This document shows, piece by piece, positions 33,132 to 41,610 of a stretch of 64,000 bases of DNA. The notes under the pieces were generated by a model. It was not told the origin of the DNA. It saw only the letters and a list, made by a program, of their open reading frames with translations, and did not search any database. Position numbers and translations under genes: made by a program. Within the stretch, counting starts at the first letter, position 1. Each line of letters starts with the position of its first letter. Source of the stretch: Vibrio vulnificus NBRC 15645 = ATCC 27562 (lineage in GTDB: Bacteria; Pseudomonadota; Gammaproteobacteria; Enterobacterales; Vibrionaceae); the NCBI RefSeq assembly GCF_002224265.1, contig NZ_CP012881.1, positions 1,240,001 through 1,304,000 of the forward strand, in the 5' to 3' direction.

Positions 33132-34169
33132 TTAAGCGAAGTGTGAAAACTGTAGTGGCGTGCCAAATTTTAAATCTTGTGTAGCCACAGAGCCGATAAC
33201 TTCATCTAGGTATTTTGGTAAAATACCATTACCTGGGCGAATGGAACGCACATGCTCTTTCGTAAATACCTCTCCTTTTTTGATGTCTTTGACGACATAC
33301 AAAGAGCGGCGATGGCATTTCGTCTGAAGTTCTGCTTCCGTACTAACAAAATTTGGTTTACCTAGCGCCTCATAAGCCATAGAACAGTTTACAACTAATG
33401 ACTTCAACTCTTCTTTCTCGAGAGAAAATGCAGAATCAGGGCCTCCATCTGCACGAGCAAGAGTAAAGTGCTTTTCTATAACACATGCACCTAGCGCAAC
33501 GGCTGCTACTGACACACCAATATCCATCGTATGATCCGAAAGGCCGACCTCGACAGCAAATGCATCACGCATTACTGCCATCGTTGTGATATTAGCCTGA
33601 GATGCAGGTGTAGGGTAACCACTAGTACAATGGAGGAGGATGATATTTTCTGCACCAGCACCTTTTGCCGCAGCTACCGCCTCTTCGATCTCTGCCAAGT
33701 TAGCGTTACCAGTAGACATAATCATTGGTTTACCCGTTGAAGCTACCTTTCTAATTAACGGCAAATCAATCAATTCAAACGAGGCAATTTTGTATGCAGG
33801 TGCGTTCAAGCTTTCCAAAAAATCGACGGCTGTATGATCGAATGGGGAGCTGAATATTGTAATACCAACTTCAGCGGCCACATCAAAAAGCGCTTTATGC
33901 CAACTCCAAGGTGTATGCGCTTGCTCATACAAATCGTAGAGCTTTGAACCATCCCAAAGGCCGCCTCGGATCATAAACTCTTCACTATCATGATTGATGG
34001 TGATCGTATCTGCCGTATATGTTTGCAACTTAACAGCATCAGCACCCGCTTCTTTGGCCGCCTTAATAAGCTCGATTGCGCGGTTAATATCACCATTATG
34101 ATTACCGGACATTTCGGCAATAATGTAAGGCCTTTGTCCTTTACCTATAACTCTGTTTGCAATTTTCAT
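33132..34169 (-). CDS. pseI: Pseudaminic acid synthase
   Basis: PseI condenses 2,4-diacetamido-2,4,6-trideoxy-L-altrose with PEP to give pseudaminic acid. The 345-residue protein has a NeuB-type TIM barrel: YIIAEMSGNHNGDINRAIELI near residue 15, DAVKLQTYTADTIT near 44, SSPFDHTAVDFLE near 105, CTSGYPTPASQANITTM near 183 and GLSDHTMDIGVSVAAVALGA near 215. A C-terminal SAF (antifreeze-like) domain, RRSLYVVKDIKKGEVFTKEHVRSIRPG, follows from about 290. EFMIRGGLWDGSKLYDLYEQAHTPW is closer to PseI than to NeuB or LegI. It is the last gene of the pse operon. Confidence 0.92.
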   Translation of the reverse strand: MKIANRVIGKGQRPYIIAEMSGNHNGDINRAIELIKAAKEAGADAVKLQTYTADTITINHDSEEFMIRGGLWDGSKLYDLYEQAHTPWSWHKALFDVAAEVGITIFSSPFDHTAVDFLESLNAPAYKIASFELIDLPLIRKVASTGKPMIMSTGNANLAEIEEAVAAAKGAGAENIILLHCTSGYPTPASQANITTMAVMRDAFAVEVGLSDHTMDIGVSVAAVALGACVIEKHFTLARADGGPDSAFSLEKEELKSLVVNCSMAYEALGKPNFVSTEAELQTKCHRRSLYVVKDIKKGEVFTKEHVRSIRPGNGILPKYLDEVIGSVATQDLKFGTPLQFSHFA

Positions 34170-34177
34170 AATTATCT

Positions 34178-34879
34178 CTACTTCTTCGTCAGGTAAGCAT
34201 CAATTTTTTCTAATGAATCTAGTAATGACATATCTTCGGCAGGAATACTGACTTCAAATTTTTTTTCCACTTCCATAATTAGCAATAAGTGTTTGAACGA
34301 ATCCCAGTCACTGCAATTCTTCATATTAGTCATATCAAACGTAGCCCCCGCGTCACCAACGACATTATGATAGATACTGAGTAGTTTTTCTTTCTGAGAG
34401 CTGTGATTAACAGCATTTGCATTTGACGTCATCGCTATTGATATCGATGACGGAAACGCTTCAAGAAGCTCAAATAAACCATGCAGTGGATGGATCAAAA
34501 ATGCAACTCGTCGGCCATCAAACGCACCGTCAGCTTTTGGCATTACAATCAATTTAGCTCCAAATTCTTGTTGCGCTACTTCAATGGCATTATCTAAGTC
34601 TTTAACAGCATAGCAGAGGTGGTAAGCTCCTCCACCATTGCTTAAATGACCTAAGATTGGAGAATCATCATTTAGTGGGGACAAAATTTCCACAATCCCC
34701 ATTCCATTTAGCTCGACAAATGCATAATGAACATCTTGAGCAGGGTTGACCCCTGGACCACGTAACAATTTAGAATTAGGAATCGACAAAAAATCTTTGA
34801 GTGTTGCTATTATATCTCGTGTTGTCACAGCATAATGATCAACATTCAAAACACCTAAAGCGGAAAACATTGTATTCAT
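34178..34879 (-). CDS. VOC-domain/acyl carrier protein fusion in the pse operon
   Basis: The 233-residue protein joins two domains. Residues about 10-145 look like a vicinal-oxygen-chelate fold of the methylmalonyl-CoA epimerase/glyoxalase type, with candidate metal ligands His15, Glu64, His87 and Glu137 (VDHYAVT, GIVEILSP, AYHLCYAV, GLFELLEA). Residues about 160-233 look like an acyl carrier protein: DWDSFKHLLLIMEVEKKF with Ser194 as the likely phosphopantetheine site, then IPAEDMSLLDSLEKIDAYL. It lies 10 bp after a PseH-FkbH fusion. FkbH-type enzymes load glyceryl groups onto ACPs, so this protein is a natural partner, perhaps processing the acyl thioester. Function is inferred. Confidence 0.78.
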   Translation of the reverse strand: MNTMFSALGVLNVDHYAVTTRDIIATLKDFLSIPNSKLLRGPGVNPAQDVHYAFVELNGMGIVEILSPLNDDSPILGHLSNGGGAYHLCYAVKDLDNAIEVAQQEFGAKLIVMPKADGAFDGRRVAFLIHPLHGLFELLEAFPSSISIAMTSNANAVNHSSQKEKLLSIYHNVVGDAGATFDMTNMKNCSDWDSFKHLLLIMEVEKKFEVSIPAEDMSLLDSLEKIDAYLTKK

Positions 34880-34889
34880 ACTAATACCC

Positions 34890-37079
34890 CTATATATTCC
34901 ACTGTATTTTCATGATGGTTGTTTTATCAGGAATTGGTTTTATTCTCATATCAAATAGCCATTCCTCAGCATTTTTTCTTTCAAAATTATGACTTAAAAA
35001 TAAATGCTCAACTGGAATATTTTTTTCACTCTTAATATAACGCCCAGTAATTGACCAAACTTTTTCCTTGCGCGCGCTAAAAATGAGCTGATCCAGTATC
35101 GCTTTTTCAATGTCTCTTCCCATCACACGGCATGACATAACAAAGTTATCAATAATCCAGTTGGTTTGCTCACGAATAATGACCAATGCAGCCACACCCT
35201 CATATTCGGAGGAGTACTTATCTTTAGCTCGAACATGCAAAACTTGATATAGTTCTGAATCCATCCAACCTTTTAACTGTTCTTTACTATAGCGTGTCGT
35301 GGTTGTGTTGAATTGGTTTGTTTTATTGAATAATTGGTAAGTTCTATCAAGGTTAACGGCATTTAATGGCTCAACACTAATCTCTATTCCTAGACTTGCC
35401 AAAAACTCAGTTCGATCAGTAAAACTCAACTGTGCCTTTTGGATATCAACTCGTTTCTTATACAACTCTGCTCGGCGTTTATCAGACTCGCTGACTTGAG
35501 TTACATAAAGCTCTGGCAACTGACAAATAAATTCATACCAATCCGCTGGATCTTCAGGTAATTCAGGGACAAATACACCTGGAACATTACGGCGCACCTC
35601 AGCCCTTTCGACTGGGTTGTCATCAATAAAACAGAGAGACTGAACACCAAGGTTTAACTCTTGAGCTAGCTCTTTTATATTCTGAGATTTTGGATTCCAG
35701 TTGATACGATAGCTCACAAAGTCAGCTTTTCTCAAACGCATTTCCGGGTGAGATTCTATTGCGTCAAGCGCAATCTCTTCCGTATTTTTACTACAAATAG
35801 TGAGTAAGATACCACGCTTTTTAAGGGCATAGAAAAGTGATTGAAGTTGTTTATAAATATTGCCCGGATAGTCACCACCCAACTCAATTCCATTTTTTCC
35901 ATCATCACCAATGACACCCTTCCAGAGAGTATTATCCAAATCAAGAACTAACGCTCTCGCAGACAAAGAGTGAGAAGACAATATTGTACCTATAATGTTA
36001 CGACTATACGCTTCTAGACATTGAATAGAAAAAGGAGATCGTGCCATGTACCAATATTTATTTGCAAATGAATGACCTACATTATGAATCATTTGAGAAT
36101 ATGGCAAAATCTCAATAAGCCCCTCAGTTTTGAGAGCATTTAAAGATTTATTCCATTCGTAAATTAAGCCTAGAATTTTTGAACTATTACCTCGCTCTTC
36201 TAAAGAGTAAGGAAAACCTTTCTGAATACAGAAATCGGCAACATATACTCGATTTTGGCTTCGTGCTGCTATTTGCCGAATGAATGACAAATATTCGACT
36301 ACTCGCTGCTCTGTCTTAAGTAATGATTCTTCCGTTGGCAAGGTATAGATATCAGAGAATAAATCTTCAACACGCTCAACAAACACATAACAAGACTCTT
36401 TACTATTGAGCTCAGATTTAGAAGAATCTAACAACTCAAATTGATAGCGACCAAATTCAACTTTTTTAACTTGGAATGGAAATTGGTCGTATTTGTTACT
36501 CTCTTTGCGTAAGTGCTCTGTTAGAAAGTCGGTGTTATGTGAGGCAAAAAGGTACAGACCTGCCCTTTTATCCACTTTATTCTCTGGATACTCATATTTC
36601 ATATACACAACATCTTTTACTGTTTCAGTTGCATTATCAGGCGCGTCACATTCAATAAAACCGCATTTTTTATGTAACGTCCAAGCCAGTTGATTTGTCT
36701 TCAATGACTCACAAAATAGTTTATGTAAACGTAATTCATCTCTTCCATAACGAATAACTGCTTGCTCTAACTCCAACCAAACAGCCGTTTTTTCACTTTG
36801 ATCTAGGTTTGCATTGTCAAGATAGAATCCCCACCATGCGGTTGCAGACGCCAGATCCCAAGCATAAATAGTAATAACACCTACAGGCTTCTCTTTAGAT
36901 GAAAAAATGAGTATTTGCCGCTGCTGCATTTGCATAGTTTTGTTCCACCATGCCTCATGCTCTTCTCGCTTAATAATGTGATCCGTTAGCATTACCGCCC
37001 TTACATCCGGGTGATTACGCCAATCTAATACCATCCATTTATCATCTTCAGTGGCTGGGCGAATACTAAACTCCGTCAT
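34890..37079 (-). CDS. PseH-type N-acyltransferase fused to an FkbH-like HAD acyl-loading protein
   Basis: The 729-residue protein has an N-terminal GNAT domain (1-165) like PseH, with IRPATEDDKWMVLDWRNHPDVR, the R/L-x-G region, and LHKLFCESLKTNQLAWTLHKKCGF (split: LHKLFCESLKTN, QLAWTLHKKCGF). PseH N-acylates UDP-4-amino-4,6-dideoxy-AltNAc. Residues about 175-729 are FkbH-like: a middle region, then a HAD-IIIC core with Asp380 and Asp382 in ALVLDLDNTLWKGVIGDDG, Ser430 (TICSKN) and Asp486-Asp487 (FIDDNP), and a C-terminal GNAT-like part. FkbH proteins take a glyceryl unit from 1,3-bisphosphoglycerate and place it on an ACP. Fusion to PseH and the ACP next door suggest an ACP-bound hydroxyacyl donor for the sugar amine. 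It overlaps pseG by 14 bp. Confidence 0.85.
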   Translation of the reverse strand: MTEFSIRPATEDDKWMVLDWRNHPDVRAVMLTDHIIKREEHEAWWNKTMQMQQRQILIFSSKEKPVGVITIYAWDLASATAWWGFYLDNANLDQSEKTAVWLELEQAVIRYGRDELRLHKLFCESLKTNQLAWTLHKKCGFIECDAPDNATETVKDVVYMKYEYPENKVDKRAGLYLFASHNTDFLTEHLRKESNKYDQFPFQVKKVEFGRYQFELLDSSKSELNSKESCYVFVERVEDLFSDIYTLPTEESLLKTEQRVVEYLSFIRQIAARSQNRVYVADFCIQKGFPYSLEERGNSSKILGLIYEWNKSLNALKTEGLIEILPYSQMIHNVGHSFANKYWYMARSPFSIQCLEAYSRNIIGTILSSHSLSARALVLDLDNTLWKGVIGDDGKNGIELGGDYPGNIYKQLQSLFYALKKRGILLTICSKNTEEIALDAIESHPEMRLRKADFVSYRINWNPKSQNIKELAQELNLGVQSLCFIDDNPVERAEVRRNVPGVFVPELPEDPADWYEFICQLPELYVTQVSESDKRRAELYKKRVDIQKAQLSFTDRTEFLASLGIEISVEPLNAVNLDRTYQLFNKTNQFNTTTTRYSKEQLKGWMDSELYQVLHVRAKDKYSSEYEGVAALVIIREQTNWIIDNFVMSCRVMGRDIEKAILDQLIFSARKEKVWSITGRYIKSEKNIPVEHLFLSHNFERKNAEEWLFDMRIKPIPDKTTIMKIQWNI

Positions 37080-38190
37080 TTTTTGACATCTCTTCTAATT
37101 GTTTAACGACTCTCTCGCAACCTTTCCCATCAATAAGTTCAGCACATAGCCTTGACTGCGCGTACAATTCTATTGGCTGATATATTAAACGTTGATACGC
37201 ATTAGCATAATCTTGTGACGTGAGTTCCGAATTAAGCCCTAAATAGTGATGAGCATTTATTTGATGTAGGTCCTTCGCTACCTGCGTTTGGTTATCAGCA
37301 ACCGAGCAAACGATGCCGGGTAAAGCTAATACACATCGCTCCCATGTTGTTGCTCCAACGGCACCGACATACAAATACGCGGCAGAAAAAAAATCCATCA
37401 TATTAATAACTTGAATATGCAATGTTGTTCGTTCAACATGTTCATTGCATAACTTAGCGATAGTCGCTCGATGTGGATTGTTCATCCCAATGATCACATC
37501 AAAATGATCTTGGCTATCTATACTCAGCAAGCCCTTTAAGGCTTTAGTGGTCTCATTAGCGATATCTACTCCACCAAAAAATAGAACTACTCTTTGTCCT
37601 AACAACCGAGATGAATACGCAGGTAAAGTGTGCCTAGATAGTTCAAATTCGTCTCTAAGTAAAGCATATTTAGGGCCACACATACGAACAGTAGAGTCAT
37701 AAAGATAAGTCTTATATCGACTCTCTCCTAATTGATAATAATTCTGATCGAGCAAGAGATCGACGGCATGTGGCCTATCAGCCAAATCATCAACCTGTAA
37801 GACGTGTTTGTATAATGGGCTCAATGCTACTTGAAACTGTTGCTCAATAGCATAATGGTCAATCACCAACCAATCTAATTGGGACCGACCTTTCACTTTC
37901 AAGTAAGATTGAATCGCCTCAAAACTTTGGGCGATTTCTTCTTTATAGGCAACTTCCAACCAATCAGAATGCTCGCAATGATTAGTTGAAGTAAAAAGCA
38001 CGTTGGGCGTAGGTAATTCGATAACCCAAAAGTTCGCTTTAACCAGTTCAATCAAATTCCCTTTAAGCTGCCGACTAATAAAAACGAGCTCATGACCCCT
38101 TTGTTTTAGTTTATGTGCAAGCGTTAACATTCGGAATGTATGTCCTGTCCCCATTTTCAAAGAGGCGTCAACGCGAATACCAACTAACAC
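37066..38190 (-). CDS. pseG: UDP-2,4-diacetamido-2,4,6-trideoxy-L-altrose hydrolase
   Basis: PseG removes UDP from the doubly acylated altrose to give the free sugar for PseI. The 374-residue GT-B-like hydrolase has the diagnostic N-terminus VGIRVDASLKMGTGHTFRMLTLA (split: VGIRVDASLKMG, TGHTFRMLTLA), with the G-x-G-H catalytic His, LVIDHYAIEQQFQ near residue 108, LQVDDLADRPHAVDLLLDQNYY (split: LQVDDLADRPHA, VDLLLDQNYY) near 132 and the nucleotide site GAVGATTWERCVLALPGIV near 277. The start is GTG, overlapping the pseF stop by one base. If an unusual acyl group is added by the PseH-FkbH protein, PseG must accept it. Confidence 0.9.
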   Translation of the reverse strand: MLVGIRVDASLKMGTGHTFRMLTLAHKLKQRGHELVFISRQLKGNLIELVKANFWVIELPTPNVLFTSTNHCEHSDWLEVAYKEEIAQSFEAIQSYLKVKGRSQLDWLVIDHYAIEQQFQVALSPLYKHVLQVDDLADRPHAVDLLLDQNYYQLGESRYKTYLYDSTVRMCGPKYALLRDEFELSRHTLPAYSSRLLGQRVVLFFGGVDIANETTKALKGLLSIDSQDHFDVIIGMNNPHRATIAKLCNEHVERTTLHIQVINMMDFFSAAYLYVGAVGATTWERCVLALPGIVCSVADNQTQVAKDLHQINAHHYLGLNSELTSQDYANAYQRLIYQPIELYAQSRLCAELIDGKGCERVVKQLEEMSKNDGV

Positions 38191-38885
38191 TAGTCTTGAC
38201 CTCTTAGAGCTTCAGACAAAAGCAAAGCAAACTCCCAGTCTTCTGGTGTATCCAAATCTACAACTCGTTTTCTTGATACAGGCAAAGCAATAGCCGTATT
38301 TGAAAACATTGGGACATTATCTCGATATGCCTTTGGTTTACCCCAATAAAACTGCCCTATATCGTGGTAACCAGTCTCTAAATCTTGAGAGCGAGTATTG
38401 AAATGCTCTGGTTGAAACATTTCCACTCGATTGCCAGCTATTAACTTAACTCCTCTCTGAATTGGAAAAGGAAATTCACACACAGGAAAGCAGTAGTTTG
38501 CTTCAGGATCTTTCAGAAGCATTTGATAAGCTAACTGAATATCTTTAATAGCAATAAATGGTGCAGTAGCATAGATGCAACAAATATACTCTATCGAAAT
38601 GGCTTGCTCTTCAAACCAGTCGATTGCATGTAAAATAACATCGGCTGTCGTTGCATAATCATTCGATACCTCTGCGGGACGTACAAACGGAACGTCAGCA
38701 CCATATTTTTTTGCAACCTCTGCAATTTCTTGATCGTCTGTAGACACGATCACCTTGTCAAAACAACCAGAACTTAACGCAGCTTCAATAGAATAAGCAA
38801 TAATAGGCTTACCATTAAAATCTTTAATATTTTTGCGAGGTATTCTTTTACTACCACCTCGTGCTGGAATAATCGCTATTTTCAT
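38190..38885 (-). CDS. pseF: CMP-pseudaminic acid synthetase
   Basis: PseF activates pseudaminic acid with CTP to CMP-Pse, the donor for transferases. The 231-residue cytidylyltransferase shows the N-terminal P-loop-like IIPARGGSKRIPRKNIKDFNG (split: IIPARGGSKRIP, RKNIKDFNG), IVSTDDQEIAEVAKKYGAD near residue 47, and ATAPFIAIKDIQLAY near 115. The PseF family is close to NeuA, and context (pseB, C, G, I) decides the call. It abuts pseC, sharing one base. Confidence 0.93.
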   Translation of the reverse strand: MKIAIIPARGGSKRIPRKNIKDFNGKPIIAYSIEAALSSGCFDKVIVSTDDQEIAEVAKKYGADVPFVRPAEVSNDYATTADVILHAIDWFEEQAISIEYICCIYATAPFIAIKDIQLAYQMLLKDPEANYCFPVCEFPFPIQRGVKLIAGNRVEMFQPEHFNTRSQDLETGYHDIGQFYWGKPKAYRDNVPMFSNTAIALPVSRKRVVDLDTPEDWEFALLLSEALRGQD

Positions 38886-40060
38886 TAGCGCTCCTGCAAT
38901 ATTTCAGTAAGTACCTGAACAACCGTATCTTGTTGTTCTTCCGTCATACTATGGAACATGGGAAGTGAAATAGCTTCACTGTAATAGCGCTCGGACTCTG
39001 GGAAATTCCCAGTACTGAAGCCCATTTTTTCATAATACGGTTGAGTGTGGACGGGAATGTAGTGCAAATTCACCCCAATCCCTTTACCTCTCAAAGCATC
39101 AAACACTTCTTTGTGCGTTAAAGATATTTTGTCCAACTGCAAACGTATGACATAAAGGTGAAGACCCGAGTAGGTATTCTCCAATTGATATGGCAATACC
39201 ACTGGTAAAGACTGCAACAATCGATTGTAACGGTCTGCGAGGTGATGGCGAGCGGCCACAAAGTCGTCCAAGCGTTGCATCTGAGAAACTCCCAGCGCCG
39301 CTTGAAGCTCTGTCATACGATAGTTAAAGCCTAAATCGATCTGCTGATAGTACCAACCGCCGTGGCTCTCACCTTCCATTTGCTCTGGATCTCGGGTAAT
39401 GCCATGACTACGCAATAAAGCCATCTTGTCAGACAGTGCTTTCTGGTTAGTTATAACTGCGCCACCTTCTGCAGTGGTCACAATTTTCACTGGGTGGAAG
39501 CTGAACACTGTAATATCTGAGTATTCACAATTCCCTATCGGTAAGCCTTGATATTTGCCACCAATGGCATGCGAAGCATCTTCAATGACTTTGAAGTTGT
39601 ACTGTTTGGCTAATTTTGCAATCGCGACCATATCACATGGCTGACCGCATAAATGCACTGGCACTACAACTTTCGGCAGCTTGCCTTCCGCTTGCGCTTT
39701 AATCAGCTTTTCCTCAAGACGCGTTGGGCACATATTGTACGTAGCAGGGTCTATATCAACAAAATCGACTTGTGCACCGCAGTATAAACCGCAGTTAGCG
39801 GACGCTACGAAGGTGATTGGAGAAGTCCAAAGCCAATCTCCCTCTCCTAACCCTAGCGCAAGGCAGGCAATATGTAGGGCCGACGTAGCACTATTGACCG
39901 CCAGCGCATAACTTGCGCCCGTATGCTCAATCAATGCTTGCTCAAAGGCTGGCACTTGAGGGCCTTGAGTCAGAAAGTCTGAATTCAAAACCTCAACAAC
40001 ACTATCAATGTCTTGTTGATTAATATCTTGCTTACCGTAAGGAATCACAACTATTCTCAC
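38885..40060 (-). CDS. pseC: UDP-4-amino-4,6-dideoxy-L-AltNAc transaminase
   Basis: PseC is the PLP-dependent aminotransferase that puts the 4-amino group on the PseB product. The 391-residue DegT/DnrJ/EryC1 protein has VNSATSALHIACLALGLGEGD (split: VNSATSALHIA, CLALGLGEGD) near residue 57, TSPITFVASANCGLYCGA near 80, VIEDASHAIGGKYQG near 175 and the PLP lysine in FSFHPVKIVTTAEGGAV near 199. The start GTG overlaps the pseB stop as GTGA. The amine it installs is the expected target of the PseH-FkbH protein. Confidence 0.93.
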   Translation of the reverse strand: MRIVVIPYGKQDINQQDIDSVVEVLNSDFLTQGPQVPAFEQALIEHTGASYALAVNSATSALHIACLALGLGEGDWLWTSPITFVASANCGLYCGAQVDFVDIDPATYNMCPTRLEEKLIKAQAEGKLPKVVVPVHLCGQPCDMVAIAKLAKQYNFKVIEDASHAIGGKYQGLPIGNCEYSDITVFSFHPVKIVTTAEGGAVITNQKALSDKMALLRSHGITRDPEQMEGESHGGWYYQQIDLGFNYRMTELQAALGVSQMQRLDDFVAARHHLADRYNRLLQSLPVVLPYQLENTYSGLHLYVIRLQLDKISLTHKEVFDALRGKGIGVNLHYIPVHTQPYYEKMGFSTGNFPESERYYSEAISLPMFHSMTEEQQDTVVQVLTEILQER

Positions 40061-41064
40061 ACTGTAAAGTTTGGATCAACGTGCTCTTTAATTAGCTCGC
40101 GTAGGCTTTCAATACTTTCCCACTCTGTATTGGTACCTGAGTTGTATTTAAAACCAAATGGTACTTTTTCAGCTTTGTGGTGTTCGATATATTCTTGCTC
40201 TGTATAAGTGAACGATACTGAAGGCAGAATTGCGTAGTACTTACCAAGATCGATTGTGTTTAGAGAATCCGTATCGGTGATCATTTCTTCATGTAATTTT
40301 TCACCAGGGCGAATACCTACGACCTCAGTCTTACACTCAGGTGCAATTGCGGCAGCAATATCTAAAATTTTGTAAGATGGGATCTTAGGTACAAAAATCT
40401 CACCACCAAGATGGTGTTCAAGCGCATACATCACCATGTTCACACCATCTTGCAGTGAAATATTAAAACGCGTCATCTCTTCATGAGTGATTGGTAATAC
40501 ACCGTCTGAACGTTTGTTCAAAAAGAACGGGATCACTGAACCTCGAGAGCCCATTACATTACCATAACGTACAACGCTAAAACGGATATCTTTCGATCCC
40601 TTAATATTGTTTGCTGCTGTAAACAACTTATCTGACGCGAGTTTCGTTGCACCATAAAGATTGATTGGCGCGCATGCTTTGTCAGTAGATAATGCTACAA
40701 CATCATGCACACCACACTGGAGTGCTGCCTGAATGACATTTTCAGCCCCATCAATGTTGGTACGAATACATTCAGTAGGGTTGTATTCTGCTGTGTCAAC
40801 TTGCTTAATTGCAGCAGCATGAATGATGACATCAACGCCTTCACACGCTTGGATCATACGGTTACGATCACGAACATCACCAATGAAAAAGCGAAGCTTC
40901 TGATTGCCTGAATATTCTTGTTTTAACTCAAATTGCTTTAGCTCATCGCGAGAATAAATGCGGATAGTTTTTACTTCTGGGTAACGCTCAAGAATGGTTT
41001 TAATGAACTGTTTACCAAACGAACCGGTACCGCCGGTAATTAATACAGTTTTTTTGTTTAACAT
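40057..41064 (-). CDS. pseB: UDP-GlcNAc 4,6-dehydratase (5-epimerising)
   Basis: PseB opens the pseudaminic acid pathway by converting UDP-GlcNAc to UDP-2-acetamido-2,6-dideoxy-L-arabino-hexos-4-ulose. The 335-residue SDR protein has VLITGGTGSFGKQFIKTIL at the N-terminus, YSRDELKQFELKQEY near residue 36, HAAAIKQVDTAEYNPTE near 80, LSTDKACAPINLYGATKLASDK (split: LSTDKACAPINL, YGATKLASDK) near 120 and RYGNVMGSRGSVIPFF near 160. ATG 41064 follows GGTGAAAAC and gives the family start; the longer frame to 41100 is not used. It is the first gene of the minus-strand pse operon, 190 bp from a divergent transferase gene. Confidence 0.95.
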   Translation of the reverse strand: MLNKKTVLITGGTGSFGKQFIKTILERYPEVKTIRIYSRDELKQFELKQEYSGNQKLRFFIGDVRDRNRMIQACEGVDVIIHAAAIKQVDTAEYNPTECIRTNIDGAENVIQAALQCGVHDVVALSTDKACAPINLYGATKLASDKLFTAANNIKGSKDIRFSVVRYGNVMGSRGSVIPFFLNKRSDGVLPITHEEMTRFNISLQDGVNMVMYALEHHLGGEIFVPKIPSYKILDIAAAIAPECKTEVVGIRPGEKLHEEMITDTDSLNTIDLGKYYAILPSVSFTYTEQEYIEHHKAEKVPFGFKYNSGTNTEWESIESLRELIKEHVDPNFTV

Positions 41065-41610
41065 GTTTTCACCATTTATAAAAATTTGTTCTCTACCCAA
41101 GCGATAGGCAGTGAATTGATGACAATGTCATAGTTTACATCAGTATACCTCTACCAACACCAGTTTGGTATTGCTTTGTTTCTGCACTCTACTTTAAGCT
41201 AGCTAGTATCATTTTCTCCTGCTTACTTCATTTACTCGTACTTTAGGAACTGTCATGAATTTGTTCTTGGTCACCTCACCTTTGCAACTTCTCTGTGCTA
41301 TTGAAGCAAAACATCACTTTAGAACATCCAATAATATTTTAATTGTACGAGAAGAAAAGTCACAAAGTGCTGTTCGACAAATGCGTGTATTGCTTGATAA
41401 GTCTGAATGGGATCATGTCATCTTTATCGGCAGGAAAAGTAAAGTATGGGAGGCAAGAAAACTTCATAGTAAATTGAAGTCTATTCACAACAGTTTGTCC
41501 TTTCTCTACATTTTTTATGCCGACTATTCAGCATGGCGAACAAATGTGCTGTTGAATAATATTGAGGTAAAGCATGAGGTCATGTTCGATGACGGTGTCG
41601 GTACAGTCCG

